Source of the DNA: UBA6100 sp049658145
GTDB lineage: Bacteria; Actinomycetota; Coriobacteriia; Anaerosomatales; Anaerosomataceae
DNA: 27,969 nt
Reading direction: 5' to 3'
Assembly: GCA_049658145.1 (NCBI GenBank)
Contig: JBASOJ010000078.1
Span: forward strand, 1 to 27,969
Below are positions 20,375-27,969 of the stretch, piece after piece. The notes beneath the pieces are model-generated. The model did not search any database. It saw only the letters and a list, made by a program, of their open reading frames with translations, and was not told the origin of the DNA. Position 1 is the stretch's first letter; every line of letters starts with the position of its first letter. A program made the translations under genes and the position numbers.

Positions 20375-22228
20375 CTACTGGACTGTCACGCTCTTGGCGA
20401 GATTGCGCGGCTTGTCCACGTCGCAGCCTCGTGCGCACGCGAGATGGTAGGAGAGGAGCTGGAGCGGGACCACGGCAAGGAGGGGGTTCAGTTCGTCGCG
20501 GGTCTTCGGCAGATAGATGACATCCTCTGCGGCCGAGCGGACCTGCTCGTCACCTTCGGTGGCGATCGCGATGATCGGTCCCTTGCGGGCGCGGATCATC
20601 TCGAGGTTCGCCATGGTCTTCTCGTACATCGGGTCCTGGGGCACGAGGAAGACGCATGGAGTGGTCTCGTCGATGAGCGCGATCGGTCCGTGCTTCATCT
20701 CCGCCGCCGAGTATCCCTCGGCGTGGATGTATGAGATCTCCTTGAGCTTGAGCGCGCCTTCGAGCGCGGTGGGGTAGCTGTAACCGCGGCCGAGGAAGAA
20801 GAAGTGCTCGGCGTCGGCATACTTCTGCGCGAGCGCCTTGATGGCATCGCTCTGGGCCAGCAGCGTCTCGATCTGCGCCGGCACGGCCTCGAGTGCCTTG
20901 AGGGTCTGCTCCGCCTGGGCTGCCGAGAGCATCCGCATCCTGCCCATGTGGACCGCAAGCAGGGTCAGGATGGTGATCGTCGCCACGTAGGCCTTGGTCG
21001 ACGCCACGCCGATCTCGGGACCGGAGCGCATGTACACGCCGCCGTCGGACTCGCGGGCGATGGTGCTCCCGACCACGTTCACAATGCCGAGGGCCTTGTG
21101 GCCTCGGCGGCGCGCCTCGCGGAGAGCCATGAGGGTGTCGGCCGTCTCGCCCGACTGCGAGATCGCGAGGATCAGGGTGTCGCGTCGCACCGGGGCCATC
21201 CGGTAGCTGAACTCGTGAGCGAACTCGACCTCGACCGGGATGTGCGACAGCGCCTCGATGAGATACTCGCCCACGAGCGCGGCATGACGGCTCGTGCCAC
21301 TGGCTACGATGATGACCCGCTGCACGCCACGCAGCTCGCCAGGCGTCATGTTGAGCCCGCCAAGCACCGCGTCGGCGGCGTCATGATCGATTCGGCCACG
21401 GAAGGCGTTCTCCACTGCTCGAGGCTGCTCGAAGATCTCCTTCAGCATGAAGTGCTCGAAGTCACCGCGCTGGGAGTCCTCGGCCTCGAAATCAAGGCTG
21501 GAGATCTTCACGTCGGCGGCCTTGGCACCGGTGTTCTCGACTTCGAAGCTGTCGGCCGTGAGGGTCACGACATCATGGTCGTTCAAGAAGATGACCTCGC
21601 GCGTATGGGTGACCACCGCGGTCGCGTCGCTCGTGAGGAAGTTCTCGCCCTTGCCGATGCCGATGATGAGCGGTGAGCCCTGTCGCGCACCCACGATGAC
21701 GCCGGGAACGTCGCTGCAGATGACCGCGATGCCGTACGTGCCGGACACCTCATCGAGAGCGGCGATGACTGCCTTCGTGAGCGTGTCAGGGCTGACATCG
21801 CCAGCGGAGAGCCGTTCGTAGTGCACGCCGATCAAGTGGGCAAGCACCTCGGTGTCGGTGCTCGATGCGAACTCGTGCCCCTGGTTGAGGAGGCCCTCCT
21901 TCAGCGGCTCGTAGTTCTCGATGACACCGTTGTGGACCACGGCGATGCGGCCCGAGGCGTCGAGGTGCGGGTGCGAGTTCTCGTCGGACGGCGCCCCGTG
22001 GGTCGCCCAGCGCGTGTGGGCGATGCCGGTGAGACCCTCGACCGGATCAGCGGCGACGGCGCGCGCGATGCCCTCGTCGATGCGGCCCTTCCTCTTACGC
22101 ACCTGGAGCGCGCCATCCAGGATGGCCACTCCGGCGCTGTCATAGCCGCGATACTCGAGCCTTCGAAGTCCGTCGAGAAGGATGGGTGCTGCCTGCTTGT
22201 TCCCGACATAGCCTATGATCCCGCACAT
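20375..22228 (-). CDS. glmS: Glutamine--fructose-6-phosphate aminotransferase (isomerizing)
   Basis: A 617-residue GlmS that makes glucosamine-6-phosphate from fructose-6-phosphate and glutamine. The N-terminal class II glutaminase domain starts MCGIIGYVGNKQA, with catalytic Cys2, and has HTRWATHGAPSDENSHPH. Two SIS domains follow, with ASGTSRHAALVGEYL, SQSGETADTLMALREARRRG and GRGYSYPTALEGALKLKEIS. The C-terminus LAKSVTVQ matches the family end (usually TVE). The start at 22228 has AGAAGGA upstream and exposes Cys2. It is the last gene of the cluster, 86 bases after the nagB-like gene. No glmS ribozyme fits in that short leader. Confidence 0.97.
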   Translation of the reverse strand: MCGIIGYVGNKQAAPILLDGLRRLEYRGYDSAGVAILDGALQVRKRKGRIDEGIARAVAADPVEGLTGIAHTRWATHGAPSDENSHPHLDASGRIAVVHNGVIENYEPLKEGLLNQGHEFASSTDTEVLAHLIGVHYERLSAGDVSPDTLTKAVIAALDEVSGTYGIAVICSDVPGVIVGARQGSPLIIGIGKGENFLTSDATAVVTHTREVIFLNDHDVVTLTADSFEVENTGAKAADVKISSLDFEAEDSQRGDFEHFMLKEIFEQPRAVENAFRGRIDHDAADAVLGGLNMTPGELRGVQRVIIVASGTSRHAALVGEYLIEALSHIPVEVEFAHEFSYRMAPVRRDTLILAISQSGETADTLMALREARRRGHKALGIVNVVGSTIARESDGGVYMRSGPEIGVASTKAYVATITILTLLAVHMGRMRMLSAAQAEQTLKALEAVPAQIETLLAQSDAIKALAQKYADAEHFFFLGRGYSYPTALEGALKLKEISYIHAEGYSAAEMKHGPIALIDETTPCVFLVPQDPMYEKTMANLEMIRARKGPIIAIATEGDEQVRSAAEDVIYLPKTRDELNPLLAVVPLQLLSYHLACARGCDVDKPRNLAKSVTVQ

Positions 22229-22275
22229 ATGCGCATCCTTCTCACGTATCGGGCCCGGCGGGCCCTGTCTGCTAA

Positions 22276-22300
22276 GCGGCCCCACCGGAAGTGGGGCCGC
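22276..22300 (-). terminator. Perfect hairpin between nagB-like gene and glmS
   Basis: GCGGCCCCAC (22276-22285) and GTGGGGCCGC (22291-22300) form a ten-pair stem with a five-base loop, 14 bases past the nagB-like stop on the - strand. No T-run follows. It may be a partial terminator, a processing barrier, or part of the glmS leader. A further possible stem made of two GGGCCC palindromes lies at about 22251-22265. Confidence 0.5.
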
Positions 22301-22314
22301 AGGTCCGGTCGCTC

Positions 22315-23271
22315 CTAGCGGAGGTCGATGACCTCGTAACCTCGAGCCTCGACGTCGGCGCGCCTGGTCAGGATCTCCGATGCCGCAGCCTCGTCGAGCA
22401 CGTAGTGCAGGGTGCCGCCGTCAGCGGCGTACTTCTGCCCGTAGCTGATCGGGACTTGGGCCGTGACGTCGCCGAGAACCGACTCGGCCACGGGGCCCGT
22501 CTTGCGTGCGCCGTTCGCGATGAGCACGATCGTCCGTGCCGTGTAGACGAGTTCCGCGCCCATGGAGATCGCGTACCGCGGGCTGTCCTCGACCGAGGCG
22601 AAGTGACCATCGGCCACCGCGTTGCCCACCGTGCTGTCGTCGAGCCGGACGAGCAGCATCCGGCTGCCGTCGAAAGGGATGCCGCTCTCATGGAAGGCGA
22701 CGTGACCACGCCCGCCCACGCCGACGACGTGCAGATCGATGCCGCCGGACCGCTCGATCTTGCGCTCGTAGGCGTCGAGGACGTTCTCCTTGATCCAGCC
22801 AAGCACGCCCGGCGCGCCATCACGGATGACGACTGCTTTCCCCTGGCCGGTGCCCTGAAGTCCGTAGTCGCCTGTCTGCCGCTCGAGCGCGGCGATGAGC
22901 TCGTTCTGGTCGATGAGCGTGCCCCAGGGCACGTTGGTCTCGGCGAAGGTGCGGTCGAGGAGAGAGAAGAGCTCCTTGATCATGAAGTAGCTGTACGACT
23001 CGGGGTGCAAGGCACGCTGTTGGGCGTTCTCTCCCGGCAGACCCACGTACTCGTCGAGATTGAAGCTGCGCACCCGGCCGGCGTCGATCCGGCCGCTGTT
23101 GAAGACCGCGGCCAGATTCTTATAGAGGCCGGTGGGGGAGTTGCCGGTGGCGAACCCGAGCACGTAGCCGGAGTCGTGTGCCTGCTTCGCCGCGATGTCG
23201 GCGGCGACGATGTCTGCTGCTGCCGCGCTCATCTGGTCGAAGTCGCGGGTGATGGTGATGGTGAAGGACAC
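22315..23271 (-). CDS. nagB: NagB-like glucosamine-6-phosphate deaminase family protein, divergent
   Basis: A 318-residue member of the glucosamine-6-phosphate isomerase/deaminase family. It keeps GFATGNSPTGLY (39-50, phosphate loop), FNLDEYVGLP with Asp73, HPESYSYFM, and GHVAFHE with His190 and Glu195. The E. coli enzyme has 266 residues; here about seven residues are added after GLP and about 45 more between 105 and 170. The E. coli Asp141 position is Arg188, and the Arg172 position seems to be Val219. The GTG start at 23271 has AGGAGA upstream, overlapping the glmM stop. It may be a true deaminase, act in reverse with ammonia, or have a changed substrate. The family is secure, the reaction is not. 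Confidence 0.8.
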   Translation of the reverse strand: MSFTITITRDFDQMSAAAADIVAADIAAKQAHDSGYVLGFATGNSPTGLYKNLAAVFNSGRIDAGRVRSFNLDEYVGLPGENAQQRALHPESYSYFMIKELFSLLDRTFAETNVPWGTLIDQNELIAALERQTGDYGLQGTGQGKAVVIRDGAPGVLGWIKENVLDAYERKIERSGGIDLHVVGVGGRGHVAFHESGIPFDGSRMLLVRLDDSTVGNAVADGHFASVEDSPRYAISMGAELVYTARTIVLIANGARKTGPVAESVLGDVTAQVPISYGQKYAADGGTLHYVLDEAAASEILTRRADVEARGYEVIDLR

Positions 23272-23280
23272 GATGGTCTC

Positions 23281-24630
23281 CTATCCGATGGCCGACGTGA
23301 CGATGCCCGCGAGTTGCGCGGCGTAACGCTCGGTCACCTCGGCCGTCGGGCCTTCTACCATGACTCGGCACATGTTCTGCGTGCCTGAGTACCGCACGAG
23401 CACGCGACCCTCGTCGCCCAGTTCGGCTTCTACCTGCGCGATCGCGTCGACGATCGCGGGGACGGACTCGATCGGCGGCTTGCTCTTCACGTCCACGTTG
23501 ATGAGCTTCTGCGGGAACACGTCCATCAGGGTGGCGAGCTCCGAGAGCGGCTTCCCCGACTTCAGCATGGCCGCAAGGAGCTGCATCGCGGTGAGGATGC
23601 CGTCGCCGGTGGTGTGGTGCTCGAGGAAGATCATGTGCCCGGACTCCTCGCCGCCGATCACGGCGCCCAGGCGCTGCATGTCCTCGAGCACGTAGCGGTC
23701 GCCCACCTTGGCGGCATGGTGGCTGAAGCCGTACCGCTTGCACGCGATGCGCAGGCCCAGGTTGCTCATGATCGTGGAGACGACCAGGTCGTTGGCGAGC
23801 TTGCCCTCGTCCTTCAGCATCTTCGCGCAGATGATGAGGATCTGATCGCCCGTGATCTCGCGGCCGTTCTCATCCGCGGCGATGAGGCGATCGGCATCCC
23901 CGTCGAACGCCAGGCCGATCGCGGCGCCGCTCTCGAGCACGGCGCGCTTGAGGCTATCTGTGTGCTGCGAGCCGCAGTTGTCGTTGATGTTGAGTCCGTT
24001 CGGCTCGTCGTGGATCACGGTCACATCCGCACCGAGCTCCTGGAACGCGGCTGGCGCCACCTTGTAGGAGGCGCCGTTCGCGGTATCGAGCACGATCTTC
24101 ATGCCCTCCATCGAGAGCGACCGCGGGAACGTGTTCTTGAGGAACACGATGTAACGACCTGCTGCGTCATCCAGGCGGAATGCGCGACCCATGTCGTGGG
24201 GTGCGGGGACCATGCCCGGCAGCTCGCCGCCGAGCATGAGCGACTCGATTGCGGCCTCCTGCTCGTCGGAGAGCTTGAAGCCGCTGCCGGAGAAGACCTT
24301 GAGCCCGTTGTCCTGGTAGGGGTTGTGGGAGGCGGAGATGACCACCCCGGCATCGGCGCGCATGCTCTCGGTGATGAACGCGATACCAGGTGTGGGAAGC
24401 ACCCCTACGAGGTACGGGACGCCACCCATGGACGTGATGCCGGCCTCAAGGGCGCTCTCCAGCATGTAGCCGGAGATCCGTGTGTCCTTGCCGATGACCA
24501 CCCGGGTCGTGTGCTGCGACTTGCTCAGGACCCGGGTGACCGCCTGGCCGAGCGAGAATGCGGTCATGGCGTCCATCGGATAGCGGTTGGCTTCGCCCCT
24601 GATCCCGTCGGTTCCGAACAGCGTGCCCAT
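23281..24630 (-). CDS. glmM: Phosphoglucosamine mutase
   Basis: A 449-residue alpha-D-phosphohexomutase that interconverts glucosamine-6-phosphate and glucosamine-1-phosphate. It begins MGTLFGTDGIRGEANRYPMD. The phosphorylated serine is Ser101 in ISASHNPYQDNG. The metal-binding loop DGDADR spans 243-248. The C-terminal phosphate-binding loop reads RYSGTQNMCRVMVEG, where many GlmM proteins have RxSGTEP. ATG at 24630 is preferred because GGGAG lies 5 bases upstream; ATG at 24642 lacks such a site. It lies 23 bases after the GlmU-like gene and 9 before the nagB-like gene, so all are probably one transcript. Confidence 0.96.
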   Translation of the reverse strand: MGTLFGTDGIRGEANRYPMDAMTAFSLGQAVTRVLSKSQHTTRVVIGKDTRISGYMLESALEAGITSMGGVPYLVGVLPTPGIAFITESMRADAGVVISASHNPYQDNGLKVFSGSGFKLSDEQEAAIESLMLGGELPGMVPAPHDMGRAFRLDDAAGRYIVFLKNTFPRSLSMEGMKIVLDTANGASYKVAPAAFQELGADVTVIHDEPNGLNINDNCGSQHTDSLKRAVLESGAAIGLAFDGDADRLIAADENGREITGDQILIICAKMLKDEGKLANDLVVSTIMSNLGLRIACKRYGFSHHAAKVGDRYVLEDMQRLGAVIGGEESGHMIFLEHHTTGDGILTAMQLLAAMLKSGKPLSELATLMDVFPQKLINVDVKSKPPIESVPAIVDAIAQVEAELGDEGRVLVRYSGTQNMCRVMVEGPTAEVTERYAAQLAGIVTSAIG

Positions 24631-24653
24631 GTGCGCTCCCATCCGAGAAGGAC

Positions 24654-25871
24654 CTATCTGTGCGCGTCGAACAGATGCATCGACTCAAGCAGCCGGCCGG
24701 TCCGCGCTGAGAGCGTCTCGACGATCTGTCCGAGCCACTGTACTCCCGCAGCTCGTACTTCCGGTGAGAGCGACTGCATCGTTTCCGTGTAGTTACCCGT
24801 CGCCGAGCCGGTCTCGCGCGTCAGTGCAGCCAGGAAGGCCGCACCGTCCGGGAGGTCGCGGTGGTCCTCGAAGAGGGCACGGACGCCGTCGGCGCGCTCG
24901 ATGAACTCGCGGCAGGCGTCATCTCTGGCGGGCACTTTCGCAGCCATGGCGATCAGGCGCCTGGCACGCTCGTCACGTGCCAGCGTCAGCATCTCGAGCG
25001 CTCCCTCGTAGACGGGGATCCCGAGTTCCTGCCGCGCGAAGAACGGCTGCCGTACCTTCCGGTACCACTGCTCGAGTGCCACCAGGTTCGCGATATACAG
25101 TACGTTGTTGCGCACGATGCGCGGGAGGTTGCGGTAGTTCCTCGGCTGATGGTCCTTGTCGGGCGAGGTGGCGGGCGCGTCGAACACGAGCTTGCCGTCC
25201 TCGGGAACGTCGTGGCGCAACACCGAGCCCGCCGCGATGACCGTCCCGTAGCCGACCCGCACAGGTCCCACCGCGCCGCCCTGTCCACCGAGGAATATCG
25301 GCGGCTGGTCGAGCATCACACCGCGCGGCACATCGCCGAACAGCGAGGCCGTCGTCTTGTCGCCGTCGGGCGTGTAGTTGAAGTGTATGTACGAGCTGCC
25401 CACCTCGCTGTGGACTTTGCGGCTGGTGCCGCCTGCCATGAGGCAGTCGCAGAAGTTGATGAGGCTGCCGAGGGTGACGAACGGGAAGAGGATGGTCTGC
25501 TTGAGGCCCACGCAGTGCGCGCCGTTCGCTTCCTCTTCGAGCAGGCATCCCTCGCGCACCTGCGCGCCGAGGCCCATGTTCGCGCCTTCAAGGAAGACCG
25601 ACTTCTTGAAGTAGCCGCCCTTGAGCTGCACTCCGGGGCCGAGCCTGCAGTCATCGAGCGTGACCGGTCCTTCGGCCCCCAGCTTCGATCCCGCCGAGAT
25701 GACGGTCTTCGCCCCGTAGACGCGGCAGCCGGGGAACAGCGCGACGCCGTCGCCCGAGATGCGTTCGGGGTCGACGGCGTCGTCGAGGTCGATGCTGAGC
25801 GGGTTGGGGATGGAGACCCCCTTCTGGATGAGCCGGGCGATCTTCTCGGCGTTTCGCGGCTGCAGATCCAT
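24654..25871 (-). CDS. GlmU-like left-handed beta-helix protein without nucleotidyltransferase domain
   Basis: A 405-residue protein not assigned with certainty. Residues about 37-222 form hexapeptide-type repeats. The part SEVGSSYIHFNYTPDGDKTT (155-174), then FGDV, then VGPVRVGYGTVIAAGSVLRHD lines up with the acetyltransferase end of GlmU (NYDG...KT...GDD...V.VG.GA.IAAGS). No N-terminal LAAGxGTRM uridylyltransferase motif is present. The C-terminal part (250-405) looks helical and is unlike GlmU. ATG at 25871 has GAGGAGA upstream. As first gene before glmM, a role in GlcN-1-P acetylation or UDP-GlcNAc synthesis is an inference; it could also be regulatory or a sugar acyltransferase of another kind. 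Confidence 0.7.
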   Translation of the reverse strand: MDLQPRNAEKIARLIQKGVSIPNPLSIDLDDAVDPERISGDGVALFPGCRVYGAKTVISAGSKLGAEGPVTLDDCRLGPGVQLKGGYFKKSVFLEGANMGLGAQVREGCLLEEEANGAHCVGLKQTILFPFVTLGSLINFCDCLMAGGTSRKVHSEVGSSYIHFNYTPDGDKTTASLFGDVPRGVMLDQPPIFLGGQGGAVGPVRVGYGTVIAAGSVLRHDVPEDGKLVFDAPATSPDKDHQPRNYRNLPRIVRNNVLYIANLVALEQWYRKVRQPFFARQELGIPVYEGALEMLTLARDERARRLIAMAAKVPARDDACREFIERADGVRALFEDHRDLPDGAAFLAALTRETGSATGNYTETMQSLSPEVRAAGVQWLGQIVETLSARTGRLLESMHLFDAHR

Positions 25872-25944
25872 CGTGTCTCCTCACCCTGTCGGTTCGATCG
25901 TCGGGGTCCCGCCTGACACTACGCCCGAACGCCGAGTTCGCGCC

Positions 25945-25974
25945 AGATTCCCGCAGCGTGGCCCGTGCTGTCAA
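25945..25974 (-). promoter_or_regulatory. Possible promoter for the - strand amino-sugar cluster
   Basis: On the - strand a perfect -35 box TTGACA (25974-25969) lies in the divergent spacer, and GAATCT (25950-25945) follows at 18 bases. The -10 match is poor. A leader of about 65 bases would precede the GlmU-like gene. The 276-base region 25872-26147 holds no gene and no other clear feature apart from this and the site listed for acpS. Confidence 0.35.
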
Positions 25975-26099
25975 GCGGGCCGGAAGCGTGGCGATCCGGT
26001 GAGCTGTCGCCTTTCGCGGCGCACGGTTGCCGTGTAAGGTTATGCCCGTGTTCCGGGCGGCCTTCGCCGCTTCGGTGTGGACGGGGTTACCCGCGAAGC

Positions 26100-26129
26100 G
26101 TGACGTGCCGCGACACACATTCATATACC
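26100..26129 (+). promoter_or_regulatory. Possible promoter for acpS-nnr
   Basis: GTGACG (26100-26105, four of six consensus) and TATACC (26124-26129, four of six) are 18 bases apart. The predicted start near 26136 would give a very short leader before ATG at 26148, with the ribosome-binding site GAGGGTGA inside or at its edge. The A/T-rich patch CATTCATATACC stands out in this GC-rich spacer. This is a tentative call. Confidence 0.3.
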
Positions 26130-26147
26130 GGGCGAGGGTGACGATCG

Positions 26148-26648
26148 ATGGGTGGCGAGTCTCAGACCATAACCGGCCTCGGCGTAGACATCGTCGAGAT
26201 CGAGCGGATGCGTGAAGCGCTGGCGCGACGCCCGCGCATGAAAGAGCGGCTCTTCTCCGAAGATGAGCGCGCGTACTGTGAGAAGCGCAACAAGCCGGAG
26301 ATCCACTACGCGATGCGGTTCGCGGCCAAGGAGGCCGTTCTCAAGGCGCTCGGCACCGGCTTCTCGGGCATGCGCTTCCGCGATGTCGAGGTGGTACGCG
26401 ACGGCAACGGGCGGCCGGTCCCCAGACTGACTGGCCGTGCGGCCGAAGTGGCCGAGGCGGCGGGCGTGGTCGAGATGCACCTGTCGCTGTCGTTCACGCA
26501 TACCAACGCGGTCGCCTCGGCAGTCGCCATCACCGAGCAGATGCGGCCGCGCAAGGAGCCGGAGGAAGAGACGCCTCAGCAGCGCATAGCGGCGTCGTTC
26601 AAGGGCGCACGGGCACTGCTCGACGAGGTGGGGAACGAAGAGTCGTAG
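26148..26648 (+). CDS. acpS: Holo-[acyl-carrier-protein] synthase AcpS
   Basis: A 166-residue AcpS-type phosphopantetheinyl transferase that activates acyl carrier protein with coenzyme A. The Mg-binding residues are Asp14 in GLGVDIVEIERM and Glu62 in RFAAKEAVLKALGTGF, and the C-terminal core strand is HLSLSFTHTNAVASAVAI. The family core ends near residue 130. About 36 more residues follow, charged and probably helical (QMRPRKEPEEETPQQR, then RALLDEV), beyond the usual length of 120-130. ATG at 26148 has GAGGGTGA upstream. The gene is 72 bases before nnr, a common pairing. Confidence 0.93.
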   Translation: MGGESQTITGLGVDIVEIERMREALARRPRMKERLFSEDERAYCEKRNKPEIHYAMRFAAKEAVLKALGTGFSGMRFRDVEVVRDGNGRPVPRLTGRAAEVAEAAGVVEMHLSLSFTHTNAVASAVAITEQMRPRKEPEEETPQQRIAASFKGARALLDEVGNEES

Positions 26649-26720
26649 GGCGGACCGCCGGCGTGACCCGACGGAGCCGCGCTGCGAGTGGCAGCAGTCC
26701 AAGTGGGACGGAGGAGTACG

Positions 26721-27969
26721 ATGCGCTTCGCGCTCACGGGTGCACAGATGCGCGCGGTCGAGGAGCGAGTGGTCGCCGAAGGCATGGACACACTCGGTGA
26801 CTTGATGCAGCGAGCGGGCGCCGCACTGGCGGCGGAGGTCCTCGCGTGCGGGGTCCCGGGGCCGGTCGCGGTCGTCTGCGGACCGGGCAACAACGGCGGG
26901 GACGGGTGGGTAGCCGCCCGCGTTCTCCACGAGGCCGGCCGGTCCGTGCACGCCTTCTCGCTCGTCGAGCCGGGCTCGCTGCATGCCGAGGCGGCCGGGG
27001 CTGCTGAGTCCGCTCTGGCGGCCGGGGTGTCCTTCGAAGTCGTGGACGGTGTTGCACCCGCGGCGCTCGCAGATGCGGCGGTGATCGTCGATGCGCTCTT
27101 CGGCATCGGGTTCCACGGGCCGATGCGGGAGCCGGCGCCGGGTGTGACGAGGGCGGTCGCCCGGAGCGAGGCACACGTGATCTCCGCCGATGTACCTTCG
27201 GGCATCGACGCCGACACGGGCGCCGCGTGCGAAGGCGCGGTGTGCGCCACCACCACCGTGACCTTCGCGGCGCTCAAGCCCGGCCTGCTGATCTACCCCG
27301 GAGCTGCGCGCGCTGGCACGGTGAAGGTCGCCGATATCGGGATCCCTGCATCGGTGGTCGTGACCCCCGGCGTGCTCGAGGTGCCCGGAACGGCCGACAC
27401 GCAGGCGCTGATGCCACCTTCACGACCCGACGACCACAAGGGCACACGTGGGCGGGTGGTGATCGTGGCTGGCTCGCGTGCCTACGCCGGAGCCGCCGTC
27501 CTCGCCGCGCGGGGCGCGATCAGGATGGGTGTCGGTTACGTGACCGTGGTCGTGCCGGACGGCATCGCCAATGTGCTGCACGCCTCGCTTCCCGGCGTCA
27601 TCGTCCGCGATGTGCCGGCCACGCCCGACGGGTCGATCGCACGGGTCGACGCCGTCATGTCCGCGGTGGGGGATGCGGACGCGGTCGTGGCGGGCCCTGG
27701 CCTCACCACCGCGCCGGGCATCGGCGAGGTGGTCCTGGCGCTCATCGCGGGAGTTCGGGTACCGCTGGTGCTTGACGCGGACGCCCTCAACGTCCTGCGC
27801 GGGGACGCTGTGCACGCTTCGCGTGAGGCACCGCTGGTGCTCACGCCGCACCCGGGGGAGGCGGCCCGACTGCTGCAGGTCGGCATCGCCGAGGTGCAGG
27901 CCGATCGTGTCGGCGCGGCGGCCGCGCTCGCGGGTGACTCGCGCGTCTGCCTCCTCAAGGGTGCACGGT
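26721..27969 (+). CDS. nnr: Bifunctional NAD(P)H-hydrate epimerase / ADP-dependent dehydratase (partial, right edge)
   Basis: An open frame of 416 codons that runs off the window without a stop. The N-terminal YjeF-type epimerase domain (about 1-215) shows GPGNNGGDGWVAARVL (54-69), DALFGIGF (124-131) with Asp124, SADVPSGIDADTG (155-167) and Lys186. The C-terminal carbohydrate-kinase-like dehydratase (from about 230) shows HKGTRGRVVIVAGS (239-252), GPGL (325-328), LDADALN (351-357) and TPHPGE (375-380). It repairs hydrated NADH/NADPH; the epimerase equilibrates the two epimers and the dehydratase uses ADP. ATG at 26721 has GGAGGAG upstream. About 80-120 residues, including the catalytic GTGDxL region, must lie beyond the edge. 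Confidence 0.95.
   Translation, partial: MRFALTGAQMRAVEERVVAEGMDTLGDLMQRAGAALAAEVLACGVPGPVAVVCGPGNNGGDGWVAARVLHEAGRSVHAFSLVEPGSLHAEAAGAAESALAAGVSFEVVDGVAPAALADAAVIVDALFGIGFHGPMREPAPGVTRAVARSEAHVISADVPSGIDADTGAACEGAVCATTTVTFAALKPGLLIYPGAARAGTVKVADIGIPASVVVTPGVLEVPGTADTQALMPPSRPDDHKGTRGRVVIVAGSRAYAGAAVLAARGAIRMGVGYVTVVVPDGIANVLHASLPGVIVRDVPATPDGSIARVDAVMSAVGDADAVVAGPGLTTAPGIGEVVLALIAGVRVPLVLDADALNVLRGDAVHASREAPLVLTPHPGEAARLLQVGIAEVQADRVGAAAALAGDSRVCLLKGAR

Noticed and set aside
20804..21676. A 290-codon + strand frame inside glmS
   Set aside because: It is antisense to the SIS and glutaminase-linker region of a well-supported glmS, with no motif of its own.
22229..22314. glmS ribozyme/riboswitch in the glmS leader
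   Set aside because: The leader is only 86 bases, too short for the known ribozyme (about 170 bases), and its conserved core was not seen. Only GC hairpins are present.

Overview
The window is high-GC bacterial DNA. It holds a complete, canonical S10-spc-alpha ribosomal protein supercluster on the + strand (positions 1-20282), then a convergent four-gene amino-sugar cluster on the - strand (20375-25871), then a divergent acpS-nnr pair on the + strand that runs off the right edge. The following suggest a Gram-positive, actinobacterial-type genome, perhaps a deep lineage such as Coriobacteriia: GC-rich codon use, frequent GTG/TTG starts with strong Shine-Dalgarno sequences, zinc-type S14/S4/L24/L36, a zinc-lid adenylate kinase, and ecfA1-ecfA2-ecfT-truA placed between rplQ and rplM-rpsI. 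The lineage is an inference from gene order, not a database result.

Layout: the 3' end of tuf; rpsJ-rplC-rplD-rplW-rplB-rpsS-rplV-rpsC-rplP-rpmC-rpsQ; rplN-rplX-rplE-rpsN(Zn)-rpsH-rplF-rplR-rpsE-rpmD-rplO-secY-adk-map; a sigma-70-like promoter, then infA-rpmJ-rpsM-rpsK-rpsD-rpoA-rplQ; a GC hairpin; ecfA1-ecfA2-ecfT-truA; a near-consensus promoter, then rplM-rpsI; and a strong terminator shared with the convergent cluster. All genes are intact except tuf and nnr, which the window edges cut. No rRNA, tRNA, insertion sequence, CRISPR array or prophage gene was seen. No stretch of more than 300 bases lacks a gene.

The less ordinary part is the - strand cluster, transcribed in the order GlmU-like beta-helix protein, glmM, nagB-like, glmS. 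It gathers UDP-GlcNAc precursor enzymes, but the GlmU-like protein has no uridylyltransferase domain and the NagB-like protein has unusual active-site positions and an insertion. The other point of interest is in the spacers of the ribosomal cluster. Several contain hairpins that recur at two places, and one pair shows a compensatory base-pair change. They are candidates for cis-acting RNA elements.
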